NCBI RefSeq assembly: GCF_013426205.1 | Contig: NC_089422.1 | Coordinates: forward strand, 5,084,001 to 5,148,000 | From: Metarhizium brunneum | Lineage: Eukaryota; Ascomycota; Sordariomycetes; Hypocreales; Clavicipitaceae | Length of the DNA: 64,000 bases | Reading direction: 5' to 3' | In this document: one piece after another, positions 49,907-60,359 of the stretch | Layout of the letters: each line of letters opens with the position of its first letter | Position numbering within the stretch: position 1 is the stretch's first letter | Program-made: the position numbers and the translations under genes | Notes under the pieces: generated by a model | Told to the model about the DNA's origin: nothing | What the model saw: only the letters and a program-made list of their open reading frames with translations | The model's database searches: none

Positions 49907-50818
49907 CTATTTTGTATATCCCACGGCCACAATCTGCTCCAACGTCTTGAACCCATCGTGCGCGAACCCCTTTGTCACATCAACCTTGTACTCCTTCCCG
50001 TCGACGCTCAAGACCCCAAATCCCATGTCCGTCCACGCGCTCCTCACCCCGCGAAACATGTTGGCAAACGCCCTGCCCAGCCTCCGGAACGGCATGGTCA
50101 AGAGGTGCTCCATGTCAAACTTGCGCAGCGCCTGGCGCCGCTCCTCCTCCCTCATCCTGAGCTCCAGCCGCCTCAGCTCGGGGACGTACTCCTCGGGCAG
50201 GGAGAACCTCGACTTGAGGCGGACGTTTTCGAGGGGTGCGACGACGGTCCTCGGCTTGAGCACGGGCAGCATGCGCTTCACCGTGACCTCGAGGCGCGGG
50301 TGCGCTGCCCCCGTGGTTGGCGGCAGCACGCGTATCGCGCCGACAATGTTGGGCGTCTTGGAGAGCAGGTAGAACCCCATGGCGCCGAGGAGCACGTACG
50401 AGGCGCCGAACACGTAGCCCACCCACTGGGGCGTGCCGTCGGGCTGCTCGACGACCGTCGGCCCCGTGAGCGCCGTCCACGCGAGGATCGCGGTGCCGCT
50501 GGTCCAGCAGCCAAAGTAGAACCAGAAGTGGGAGGGGGCCTCGTACAGCACCGTCGGCGTCTGCTTCGACGAGAGGCTCTTGATGAATGCGTACCGGGAG
50601 GCTGCGGCGGTCGTCGGGCTCCCTCTCGCGGCGGGGGGTGGGCTGGACGGTGGTTTCTTTGCTGGCTTTGCAGACGGGGAGGCCGATTGCGGTGCTCGCA
50701 GTCGGCGGAGCGAGGTTGTGAGGAATCGGGTCGATCCGACGGGGTGCGCCGGGCGTGGGAGAGCTCGCAGCGGGAGCGGGAGAGGGAGCAGGGCGATGCC
50801 CCGTGAGAAAGTAGCCAT
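49907..50818 (-). CDS. Putative mitochondrial inner-membrane protein with two TM segments (TMEM223/TMEM70-like layout)
   Basis: One exon encodes 303 residues. The first ~70 residues are rich in Arg, Ser, Ala and Pro with no acidic residues for the first 70 (MATFSRGIALLPLPLPLRAL), typical of a mitochondrial presequence. VLYEAPSHFWFYFGCWTSGTAILAWTAL and WVGYVFGASYVLLGAMGFYLL form two membrane segments. A ~140-residue soluble region follows, with RVLPP, NVRLKSRFSLPEEY, and a C-terminal block containing VDGKEYKVDVTKGFAHDGFKTLEQIV. Two close TM helices with a conserved C-terminal domain recall the TMEM223/TMEM70/TMEM186 group linked to respiratory-complex assembly. That relation is an architectural guess. 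It shares a 489-bp divergent promoter with PDX1. Confidence 0.75.
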   Translation of the reverse strand: MATFSRGIALLPLPLPLRALPRPAHPVGSTRFLTTSLRRLRAPQSASPSAKPAKKPPSSPPPAARGSPTTAAASRYAFIKSLSSKQTPTVLYEAPSHFWFYFGCWTSGTAILAWTALTGPTVVEQPDGTPQWVGYVFGASYVLLGAMGFYLLSKTPNIVGAIRVLPPTTGAAHPRLEVTVKRMLPVLKPRTVVAPLENVRLKSRFSLPEEYVPELRRLELRMREEERRQALRKFDMEHLLTMPFRRLGRAFANMFRGVRSAWTDMGFGVLSVDGKEYKVDVTKGFAHDGFKTLEQIVAVGYTK

Positions 50819-51307
50819 TGGGTCTTAGCCCACGCGATTTGCCGGACCTGTGGTGTTGTTCGTATTGCGAGGCTGCGGTCTCGCGAAACCCGTCATCAGG
50901 GCAAATTCGTCTCGCGACGTGGAAGCTGGTGACAATTTAGAATCGAAAATTGATAACCTTATCGGGGTGGTCCACTGGGTTGGGTGATTTGCCGCATAGC
51001 GCCGACAAGCCCGGGAGAGTGTACGAAATTATGCGTGCATTGGGTGCGATGATGGCCCGCACATCCTGGCGACACTATTTTGTCCGGCTTAGCTCAACGT
51101 CGGTACGTACCGATGTCGTCCCCCAAAAAACTGCTGTCCATCATCCGGGCTCATTCCGCCCTGTATCGGCGCTCCCCAACAGCTCCAAAAGCTCTCAATT
51201 TTTGGAGCGCAGCTTTCCAAAGCCTCGCCCCCTCCGCCCGATCCCAATACTCTACGAATCGAGCTATTTTGACAATACGACACATCAGACTGCTCAATTG
51301 AGCTGTC
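50819..51307. promoter_or_regulatory. Divergent promoter between the two-TM mitochondrial gene and PDX1
   Basis: The two ATGs are 489 bp apart and face away from each other, and both products appear mitochondrial, so co-regulation from this interval is plausible. Two short open frames occur on the plus strand, but no recognised binding site stands out. Confidence 0.45.
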
Positions 51308-52673
51308 ATGGCGTCTTTAGCGGGTGCTTGCCGTGCTTCGGCTCGTCTTGTTGGGAGGGCCTCTTCTCGGGGTATGTTCTTATTTATCTGCTGCGGCTTT
51401 GGTACTATTTACGAAGCGTCCGCAGTTTAATCAACTGGCATCACGGGGGCTTTGTTTTTTATTGCTTTGCTAACTGGAACGTATAGGCCTCACAACTTCT
51501 GCACGATGCCTTGCGGCACAGAATTTCGTTATGCCCGCTCTTTCTCCGACTATGACCGAAGGAAACATTGCCACGTGGAAGGTCAAAGAGGGCGAGAATT
51601 TCAGCGCCGGCGATGTCCTCCTGGAAATCGAAACGGATAAAGCGACCATGGATGTGGAGGCCCAGGACGATGGTATCATGATGAAGATTATGGCGCAGGA
51701 TGGGGCCAAGGCCGTGCAGGTCGGGACTCGGATCGCCGTGCTGGCTGAGGCAGGTGACGATATCAAGACACTCGAGATTCCAAAGGACGAGCAGCAGCAG
51801 AGCAGCAGCGACTCAGCTGCGGCGCCCAAGCAGGAGGAGGCTATCCCCGAGAAGAAGACCAAGTCCACGCCAAGAGCGTCGACCGGAGAAACTCACGAGC
51901 AAAAGTATCCCCTGATGCCGTCGGTCGAACACCTCGTCAAGCAGAATGGCCTGAGCAAGGACGACGTCAGCAAAATCACTCCCACGGGTCCAGGCGGGCG
52001 CTTGCTTAAGGGCGATGTGCTAGCCTACCTGGGCAGCATCAACGCCGACAGCCCTGCCGCCGTGTCGTCACGCCTCGAGAAGCTATCCCACCTGGACCTG
52101 AGCAACATCAAGGTCGCCGAGAAGAAGGCTGCTCCCGCCGCGCCACAGGAACCCAAGCCTTCCAGGCACGAAGCCCGTCCCCTGGAAATCAACGTCCCCG
52201 TGTCCCTCAGCAAAGTCGTCGAGGTCCAGAAACGCATCCAGAAGACACTCGGCGTCTTCATGCCCCTTTCCACATTCATCAGCCGTGCTGCCGAAGTCGC
52301 CAACGACGATTTGCCTCCTGCCAATCGCGCCCCCACTGCCAGCGAACTCTTCGACCAGGTTCTCGGTCTAGACAAGATCAAGGCAGCCAAGGGATCCCGC
52401 GGCGTCTACCTGCCGCAGATTTCAGCCGTCCCCCCCAGCACGCTATTCGAGCCGCCCACACGACCGGCCAAGAAGGCTGACATTATAGACGTGCTGACTG
52501 CCAAGCCCAAGAAGGCTGCTCGCGAGCATGGCATCGCTACTGTTCCAGGATTTTCCAACGGCCTCAACGTGTTTAGTCTTGTTGTGCCGAGGGAGGAGGA
52601 GCATAGAGCGCATATGTTTTTGGAGAGGTGCAAAGCTATCCTGGAGGAGGAGCCTGGCAGGTTGGTACTGTAG
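51308..52673 (+). CDS. PDX1: Pyruvate dehydrogenase complex protein X (E3-binding protein)
   Basis: Exons 51308-51371 and 51487-52673 (phase-1 intron, GTATGT...ATAG) give 416 residues. A mitochondrial presequence (MASLAGACRASARLVGRASSRG, continued LTTSARCLA) leads to a lipoyl domain from about residue 37 (MPALSPTMTEGNIATWKVKEGE) with the lipoyl-lysine Lys73 in ETDKATMDVE. An Ala/Pro/Ser linker follows, then a peripheral subunit-binding domain at ~160-205 (MPSVEHLVKQNGLSKDDVSKI, GPGGRLLKGDVLAYL). The C-terminal part looks like a shortened E2 core but lacks the HHxxxDG acyltransferase motif, which marks protein X and not E2. It tethers E3 (dihydrolipoamide dehydrogenase) to the E2 core. Its lipoyl group depends on mitochondrial FAS, to which the synthase gene at 60.3 kb belongs. 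Confidence 0.95.
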
Positions 52674-53731
52674 AATTTGGTCTTTGACAGGACAAACTAG
52701 TTGGTCAAGTGTGGTGGTTCATGTAACTATATTCGAATAGACTCAATATGCACAAACCAGTCCGAGCAGTCAGCTTGCACACAGTCGGCCGTCTTCTGCC
52801 AAGCCTCGGGATGTCCTCGAAGCAAGTCGTATATTCTAAGCCGCGTACATGAAATTATATGGCGCTGCCCTGCCCCGGCGCCCTGGGAAGCACTCTTGAA
52901 CCGATATCCATGCCGTGTGACTCAAGCGCTCCCGCTGCCGCCAAATGCGGTGTGCCCTGCATATGGATGGCCGTTTCTCATTTTCAGAAAGCATGATGCG
53001 ATAACAACCCGCCGTTGTCGCCCTCCTTTTCGCATTGCATCAAAGCCAACGGTTGCATGTTGCGGAAGGGCCCAACAAGACGTTGGCGAATATTGCCGGC
53101 AAGACATATATCATGCAAATTACACGCACCGGTTCTGTGACAGTCTCGCCTCCGCTGTGCATCAGTTCTCACTGCAACCGGCGGCTGGGATAGAGCATCT
53201 CCCCACATGTGCTTCGGAGCTGGCAAATATTCAGAGGACGGAGCCCTACAACATCATCACGATGAAAGCACAACGACGCCCGTAGCACCCATGTTCGGCA
53301 ATCCCATACCCCCGACCGCTATTTGGAAGACGCGCGGGTTGAAACCCCGAGGCACCTCCCCAGCTCCTCAGCCCAGGCGGCTCTGCACAAGGAAAAAGCA
53401 AGCAGCGAGAGGGGAAACAGCCATGCACGGAGTAGTTTGATCATCACCATCAACAGCAAAATTTGAAATCCGGGTGTGTCACAAGCCTCTAAACACAGCC
53501 ACGATCCCTCCTTCATCACCCAAGGGAAAACGCATGATCAGAGCGACCGTTTTATTCGGGCGGGACGGGAGAAAAGCCGTGCCCGCAAGGTTGCAGATTT
53601 TCCCAGACCAGCACGCATAGTACATCCCGGACGACTGGATTGCCAAGGCAAAAGGAAACAAGAGATAAAATTAAAACCAAATTCCTCGTGACTGTCCGCG
53701 GGGGGGGAAAGCCCGTCCTCCTCTCGACCTG
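52674..53731. other. Convergent spacer between PDX1 and the cold-shock gene
   Basis: 3' flanks of two convergent genes. A plus-strand frame of 194 codons at 52701-53285 immediately follows PDX1, but it has no domain-like pattern and its composition is like the surrounding spacer, so it is not called as a gene. Confidence 0.5.
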
Positions 53732-53944
53732 CTAGTTGCTGACCTGGACCTTGTCCGCCTGCATGCCCTTCTGTCCCTGGACGGCTTCAAAAGTGACCGC
53801 CTGCCCTTCCTTGAGAGACCTGAAGCCGCTTCCCTCAATGGCTCTAAAGTGCACGAACAGGTCGGGCCCGGACTCGGGGGTGATGAAGCCATACCCCTTC
53901 TCCTCGTTGAACCACTTGACCGTTCCGTTTTGTCGTTCGCTCAT
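53732..53944 (-). CDS. Bacterial-type (CspA-like) cold-shock domain protein
   Basis: A single uninterrupted exon encodes 70 residues that are entirely one cold-shock domain. RNP1 (KGYGFI, residues 16-21) and RNP2 (LFVHF, 29-33) are intact, with the aromatic single-strand nucleic-acid-binding surface W11, F12, Y18, F20, F30, F33. [11 protein letters not shown] and the end [15 protein letters not shown] closely follow proteobacterial Csp proteins. Bacterial Csps are RNA chaperones acting at low temperature. Eukaryotic CSDs are usually embedded in longer proteins with Arg/Gly or zinc-knuckle tails, so a free-standing domain suggests bacterial origin. A CspA-like RNA-binding protein (CRP1) has, as I recall, been linked to cold adaptation in Metarhizium; this may be its ortholog. 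A 5'-UTR intron (53962-54020) shows integration into fungal expression. It could also be a general RNA chaperone. Confidence 0.93.
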   Translation of the reverse strand: MSERQNGTVKWFNEEKGYGFITPESGPDLFVHFRAIEGSGFRSLKEGQAVTFEAVQGQKGMQADKVQVSN

Positions 53945-53961
53945 TGTGGCGGGCGTCGTCG

Positions 53962-54020
53962 CTGCGGGGAGAAATTCTGCTAAGTTGGTATCAATGTGAG
54001 GGGAAGGGCGGGGTACTTAC
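53962..54020 (-). promoter_or_regulatory. Probable 5'-UTR intron of the cold-shock gene
   Basis: On the minus strand a consensus donor GTAAGT at 54020 is followed 59 nt on by CCCCGCAG ending at 53962, 17 nt before the start codon. Upstream, poly-T on the plus strand (A-rich on the sense strand) near 54060-54070 may belong to the promoter or leader. Confidence 0.6.
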
Positions 54021-54989
54021 TCTGTTGGACGTGTATGTAGTTTGTGGTAGATTGCTAGGTTTTTTTTTTCAAAGGTGAAATGGAAAGCTGTTCAATCCAG
54101 ACGGTTGGGGAGAAGATTTTTTTTTCTTGGGTTTGGAAAACGGTGCGCTTTGCAAAAGCACGTTGCTATGTTAGCGCCCTCTCGCTGTGAACCTTGGTGG
54201 GTTAAAACACGTGACTACCCTTCTCTACTCTCTACGTCCGAGACGGGGCGCTTCGCTCTCCTTCATCACACATATTTTTACAGAAATTTTTGTAATGGAT
54301 GCTTGTTTCAATATGAAGCGTGCGAGCTCTCGTGTGGCTGCTGTGTTATCCCGCCACATGCGTGTATTTTGACGAAGCAATCCAGTGGCAGGCAGGTATA
54401 TATCCCTCAATAGCTGAATTTGAAACATACATGCTCTGACGTGGTAATAGTCGCCGGTGCCAACGCCTTGATTCCATCAAGTTATATTAACTGCATTCTA
54501 TTTGCTTACATGTGGAAGATATGGGTGCACGGGACCATCTCTCTTTGGAGACTGTGATTGAATGCCTCCATCATTTGTTCTCGATGGAAGTCCAGCGATC
54601 CATACGTTACAGGTATTTAAAATTTTTCATGGCCCTTGCAGAGACCTATTGACCACCGGTATAACTGAATGGATCAATGGCACCGTGTCGTTATTGGCTG
54701 CCAGAGGTTTTGTACCATCGTTGTGTTTTCCTTGTTCTAAAACGGCCAGTTTCAAGAGCAATGCATGGCTAGCTTGCCCTCGTGTATGGCCATTCACTGG
54801 AATTCCCAGGCTCCCGTCGTCGGGACGCAGTACAAGTAAAACTTTCGTAATATAGTACCGTAAACCAAAACTAAATCACTTGGTTTAATTACTCACCCTC
54901 ACCTCCGCTTGATGAACCGCTTTGCAACCGCTTTAAACAAACCGGTCAACGAGTACCGCGGAAACATGTTAACAGATATTACTACCTCT
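54021..54989. other. Spacer upstream of the cold-shock gene
   Basis: This holds the cold-shock promoter and the flank of the ankyrin relic. No protein-like frame is visible. T-rich runs at 54060-54070 and 54118-54126 are the only notable tracts. The stretch after about 54840 becomes AT-richer towards the pseudogene. Confidence 0.5.
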
Positions 54990-55727
54990 TCATCCGTGAT
55001 GATAGCAGCAATCAAGGCCTATTGATTGTCTTATCGGCATCCTTAAAATTACAAAATCAACAAATTCGTCTTTCTGATTGGGACGAATACCTAGCTCCAA
55101 GCGTCTTATGGCAGATTTGCTCCCTTCCTCAGCCGCTCTATGAAGAAGCGTGTGGCCATTTTGATCCTTGAATCTCAATAGGTCTCCATCTCTTTACGAA
55201 GGCCTGTCCATGACATGTTTTTGATCGTTCTTGGCCGCAACCTACAAAGAATCTGCCGAGCTTTCGATACCGATTTCTTCGCATTGTAGCAGTCTCTCGA
55301 CGGTGGTGGAATGGCCATTATGAGCTGCCAAAGCTAGCGCTGCCATGCCATGACCATCCATTTGGCTTCCTGCCTTGTCCAGATGGGTTGACCAAAAGCT
55401 ATCTGCGTATTGGAGGAAAGCAAGATCACCAAAACTGCCCTTCAGATAGTCGAGGCAGCTTACGGCAAGCTTGTAGTGAACTGTTTCTGTGTCTTTCTGG
55501 TCTTTCGCCAAGGTTGTGCGCAAAAACGCAATCCCAGAAGCTTTTACGAAGCAAGCCAGGCGCTCAAAGCGAGAAATTTCACCCAATCTTCCCCTTTCAT
55601 TCAATCCTCCTTCATGGCCTTCTCTGGCTCGAGTGCGAAGTCTTACCCCAGTCTTCCTCTGGAGCAACCCCATGTTCTGCTTCATTATGCAGCCTGGTTC
55701 CATTGCCTTGAGACGAGACTCCATCAA
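54990..55727 (-). pseudogene. Decayed ankyrin-repeat gene (NLR-type C-terminal fragment)
   Basis: One reading frame on the minus strand shows protein-like sequence interrupted by stops. The upstream part contains a helical segment (VSCLDYLKGSF, FLQYADSFWSTHLDKAG) of the kind that follows the NACHT domain in fungal NLR-like proteins. An ankyrin repeat (HGMAALALAAHNGHSTTVERLLQ) and, after an in-frame TAG at 55242-55244 and a TAA near 55195, a second repeat (DQNGHTLLHRAAEEGSKSAIRRLE) continue in the same frame. No intron signals explain the stops. Everything upstream that should encode the NACHT part is missing or unrecognisable. The fungal NLR-like reading is inferred; it could derive from another ankyrin family. 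Confidence 0.7.
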
Positions 55728-56312
55728 CTTGGTGCCACATCGGCTGTCAAGGGCCCGGTCGTCTCATGTTTGGAGGACGGGAAGCTTGAGGATGTATGGA
55801 TTTCGGAATTCGCCTCCACTGTGCTGTTTTTTTGAGCGGACGTGACCGAGTGTGCGGCACTTTCGGCTTCTTTCTGTCATTGGTATTAAGGATGAATGGA
55901 AAGCTATGGTCCGGTTTCTAAACACTCGACTGTAGATATGTGCGAATATTTGAGCCGTGACAGGATCGGTTTTTGAGAATCTCTGCAACTTGAAGCTTCC
56001 ACAGATGGTGGCCATCCCTTGAAGCAATAATCAGCCTTTAGTGCTTGTATGTCGCTATTTCCTTCGCGACCACTGTTCATGACTGACACCGTGGCATGCT
56101 CCGATTGGATCCTCAGAACTGTTGACTTAGAGGTCAGAAATATCAGGAATGTCAGGATGAAAGGGGTTTGGGGTTTCTGACCAAATAAACAATTGTTATA
56201 TGTAGAATTCCTTGATAGGGCCAATTATAGTATTTGCCCGAGCCCATGATGCGCATGACATCACTGCAGGCATGTACAAGTCTATTAAACACAGTCTATC
56301 ACTCTATAAAAA
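55728..56312. other. Spacer between ankyrin relic and oligopeptide transporter
   Basis: Two overlapping minus-strand frames (55764-56027 and 55904-56224) might be further-decayed parts of the ankyrin gene, but I cannot recognise a domain in either, so they are not annotated as genes. Confidence 0.4.
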
Positions 56313-59122
56313 TCACCAACTCTTCGGCCCAAATACCTGTCCACTCGCAACCCGTCCCTGCACCGCCGTCCCCTGCGCATCCATTGTCGAGTCCACGATC
56401 TCATTCCCCCACCACTTGGGCGCCTCGATCCCATGCATGGTAAAGGCGAAGAAAATAAACAAGGTGCCGAGTGCTAATCCCAAATCCAGCCCACACGACG
56501 TCAGGAAATTCAGCCGCCCCCACCATCCGAAATGCCTTTTCTTAATCCAGTACTGGAATATGAAGCCCACGATGCCCCAGGAGAAGTAATTCAGTGGCGT
56601 GGCCGGTGGGATTGCGCCCGCGCCGCCGAATATTAGTGGCGCCATGACGTACTGGAGCGGAGATTTAGGGTAGCGTTTGAAGCCAAAGTAGACGACGATG
56701 GGCACAATGGCGCCAAGGACGAAGAAGAGGAAGAGAGCAGAGTAGATGCGGCCCGGAGAGAACATGCGGTCTGGGCCGATGAGGCCCCAGATGACAGAGG
56801 CTGAAGGCTGTCAGATGGGTTGGAGCAAAAAAAAGGGGGAAAGATAAAAGTTAGAGTTGACATACCTGAGAAGAAGACTCGGCCTCCAGGGCAGGTGAAG
56901 TGATGCCGCTGATGTTGGTCGCAGACATCGGGAATGTTGGTGAGTGCGAGGTTGAGCACTATGATTTGGATGAAGCATGAGAAGGTGGTGGCGACTACTT
57001 GGGCCCAGAACATGGTCCGCGGAGGGATTTTCATGTAGTGTCCAAACTTGAGATCAGAGACGAAGCTGAGTGCTTGAGACCTGGGACGGTTAGCTTATTA
57101 TGTGTAGTGCGTAGTGCTAGAGCGCAGTACATACATGGTGATATATCCAAATGTTTTGAAACTACAATCCATTAGTTCATGTCCGTAGGTGTTGTCTCAG
57201 CGAAACCTACATCATGAGAGCCAACGGCCGGCCTGGCTGAATATATCCAAAAATAAACTCTGTGAGCACGTTCAAGCCAATGCGATTATTCGTGACAGCT
57301 TCAATAATACCAATTGGCAATGAAAAGCCAAACGATATTGCCACGGCAAGGAGAAATCCCCACCATGTGAGTTTGGTAGGGTATGCTAATACAGTAAACA
57401 GGCCCATTGCAAGCATCTATACGCAACGCCTGAATTAGACAGAGAGCGCCCTAGGCTCACAGGGGCTGGCTTACCACAAGAAATAGGCCCATGTACCACC
57501 AGTCTGGCGCCTCTTTATATTTCTTCATGAGCTTCAGGTGAATATCCGGTTTCTCATTTGCACTGTTTTGATACTGTTTCCAAATTTGCTTGCCGTTGTG
57601 GAGATATGTATATACGATAAGGGATGAAATAGCCGCAAAAGAGAGACCATATGACACGGCAAATGTCGTGCTAAGCATGTAAGTCGACGTGTGAAAGATT
57701 CATTAGCGCGAACATACCTAAGGAACAGCGGTGAGTAGCTTTCGTAAGCTTCTTGATCTAGAGTAAAGTCTTTGCTAAGGACACGTGATGTATTATATGG
57801 AGCGCCGGTATTGTCATATGTGTTTGCATCGCTCATGGGTAGAAATTCCGCATACCAGGCCCCAGAAAAGTGAAGAACAGAACATCCAATGACGTAGAAT
57901 GCAATAACTCCAATCAAAGTATTGGCTATGGCATACCTGAAACAGTCAGCATGTTTTGTAATGGGAGAGGGTGTCCTTTAAGCTCACCAAGGCGGAATCA
58001 GCGGCGATCCTACCCAGCCCGAAATTTGAGTCCAGTCAAAAGTAATGGGGAGTAAGGACAAGCCGGTTGTGCCACCAAACAACTGGTTGACAACAGCATT
58101 CTGGGGCGCGATCCAAGTAGCAAAAGCGAAAACGCTCAAGCATTGGGCTAAAAATCCAGGGATAAAGTAGTACACGAATGCACCCACGGTGACGAGGAAA
58201 AACCACAGAAGTCGCGGCATGTTGCCGCCAAAGACTGCCGGGTCTCGGACATCATTCTTCTCATACATGGTATTCATCATGGTTACAGCCACGAGATTAG
58301 CTGGCCATATCATGGAAGCAGGGTAGACTGCAACAGTCAGCAATTGTAGGAATTGGGGTGAGCAGGGCCGATGGCCAACTGACCCAAAAACTTGCGCATT
58401 GTCCCTGCAATACCATATCCAAGCGACTGAGTCGAGATGGTGAGTAGAAGCTGGAACAAAACTCCAAAATTCTGTTTGTAGAAGATGCGCTGAGCAAGTA
58501 TGATGTCGGTTGAATATGCCACCGAGAAGGACACGCTGGCCATGACTCCAATGATGGAGTGCTCTTTGATATTGAATGGGCCAGGGTTAAGAGTCCAGGT
58601 GAAGCCCCAGGTGGTGAAGCTTCTCTTTGGCATGAAGCGAGCCCATGCATGGCCCACGGGCCACGCAATTATTTGTGCAACGAGTGGCCCAATGGAGATT
58701 GATGGCTGTCGCAAGGAGAAGAGCGTGTTCATTGAGGCGCCCACGACAACCAGACTCAAGCCAAGGACCCAGGCTCTCACAGTGTTGCAGGGGACGTCCT
58801 CATCGTAGTTGCGAACAGCCGCTCGAACCTCGGGGTACAGAGAATCCTCCTCCTCGCGTCTCTTCCGGACACTTCTGGTTCCCATCTCAATGGCGTCGGC
58901 ATGTTCATCATCTGGCAAGTTTGGGTCCATGAGGAGCTCATGCTCAGACACATCGTCGTCATCGCTGCCATGGCCCTCGCCCCATTGAAACATGTGCTCC
59001 TTGAGTCCCTCGATGGACGCAGAGCGCCGATGGGAGAATGAAAGCCTTGAGCTCGGGCCGGCGCCGGCGTCAAATCCTGTTGACTCGGCGCTTATCCGCC
59101 GTTGGCCAAGTTCGGCACTCAT
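56313..59122 (-). CDS. Small oligopeptide transporter, OPT family
   Basis: Eight exons: 59122-58384, 58327-57988, 57936-57718, 57670-57475, 57416-57211, 57161-57135, 57080-56866 and 56800-56313, giving 809 residues. All introns are GT-AG. Exon 6 is 27 nt and encodes FKTFGYIT. A ~100-residue acidic cytosolic N-terminus (SDDDDVSEHELLMDPNLPDDE) leads into 12-16 hydrophobic segments. OPT hallmarks are present: NPGPFNIKEHSIIGVMASVS, YPASMIWPANLV, WIAPQNAVVNQLFGGTTGLS, YITMSQALSFVSDLKFGHYMKIPPR and NYFSWGIVGFIFQYWIKKR. The family imports tetra- and pentapeptides and related compounds (glutathione in some members) with protons across the plasma membrane. The substrate cannot be read from sequence. 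ATG 59122 was preferred because the frame upstream has no ATG. It is divergent from the ketoacyl synthase gene across 1.2 kb. Confidence 0.94.
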
Positions 59123-60326
59123 GGCGAGGGAGAGTACCTTGGATGGCCGCGTGATTCCAAGTTGTGATGAGGTCTGATTTGCTTTCAATCAGCTCGACAT
59201 GGCGGCCAAGTGTGAAAGCCGAATGTTTATGTACTCTGAGTGGTAGGGGAGATTAGCCGTGCAACAAAGAGATGATTTTAAATAGGGGCCACGTCCGAAT
59301 AAAGGCCAGCTACATGTGATCAAGTAACAAGCAGGGGCAGCGAATTCAGCTCAATTTGAGGATTTCTATTGGCGTTTTTTGTCCGTGACTATGTGAGACA
59401 TGGGAAGCGATCCTTTGTCGTTTGCCCTTGGCCGCTGATGATGGGGACCAAATGCGATACAGGTCCAGATGTCGAGATGGAAGTCGGTGGATTCAATCTG
59501 CCGGTGACAATTTTCTCCCAACGTTTTGCATCTAACGGAGAAGAAGTGGATGGGAGTTGATGCCGACGATGAGGCCGGTGAGTCGACTGATGCAGACACG
59601 AACAAAAGATATTGGCAATAGTGTTTCGCAATTGAGCCGTGTCCTCAATAAGCCACGAAGCCAGCCGCAAGCGCCCCCATCGACCCAACGCTGGTGATGG
59701 CAGTGGAGATGACTAACAGGGCTGTATCAGGGCAACTGGGCACAGGGAAAGAGCAATGGAGGAGCACTTGAGCCTACTTGATTTAAGCACAATGAAATAC
59801 CTAGGTACTCGGCAGACATCAATCGATTTCAACTACAATACTCGGTGCCCTGGCAGCTCAAAACGCCAACCAGACCGTTCATGTCAATCCTCCTCACGCG
59901 GGCGCTCAAGTGCTGGCACAGACCACCAGACGTCAAATGCGCGCGCCCTGCCCTGGTGAATGTCAGGGTTACCTGGCGTCTGGTCCACCACCACCCCTCG
60001 AGTGCTCACTGTGGTCCACGCTGTGCCGCCCGTCCCGCCACTGAAGACGCTGTAGGCGAGCGCTAGCCTACCGTCTCCATTGATCAATCATCACTGCATG
60101 TGGTTCAAATGCCAATTGCCTGGTGTCATAGGAAAACTTCAAATGTTGCTTCGCATTTCAAACCCGTCCATCAAGGAAGCAATTACCAGACCAAAACTAT
60201 AGTCAACCTTTGAGCACATTGGAAACCCCTGATTTGCATCAGGGCGCTTCAGAACCCGCCGCTGGCCACAAACGGAGCTCACTCGAAACAATTCTTAATT
60301 CTTAGCTTCTTCCTACTTCGTCCGAC
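59123..60326. promoter_or_regulatory. Divergent intergenic promoter region (OPT / ketoacyl synthase)
   Basis: Both flanking genes read outward from this 1.2 kb. No protein-like frame is visible. GATAA-type motifs, bound by nitrogen-regulatory GATA factors in fungi, were not scored systematically. A TACCTAGGTACT palindrome lies near 59797-59808. Confidence 0.45.
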
Positions 60327-60359
60327 ATGACATCGCCATCGTCATGCGCCGCGTGGTAG
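60327..60359 (+). promoter_or_regulatory. Overlapping upstream ORF at the ketoacyl synthase start
   Basis: An ATG at 60327, 17 nt before the CDS start and in another frame, opens a 10-codon frame that ends at TAG 60357-60359, inside the CDS. If it is in the mRNA leader, it would reduce initiation at the main ATG or require leaky scanning. Confidence 0.5.

Noticed and set aside
49958..50806. Plus-strand frame of 282 codons opposite the two-TM mitochondrial gene
   Set aside because: Antisense shadow in GC-rich coding DNA; rich in Arg/Gly/Pro, no hydrophobic core, while the minus strand has presequence and TM segments.
52701..53285. Plus-strand frame of 194 codons after PDX1
   Set aside because: Begins in the PDX1 3' flank, has no domain signature and scattered Cys/Arg composition typical of chance frames.
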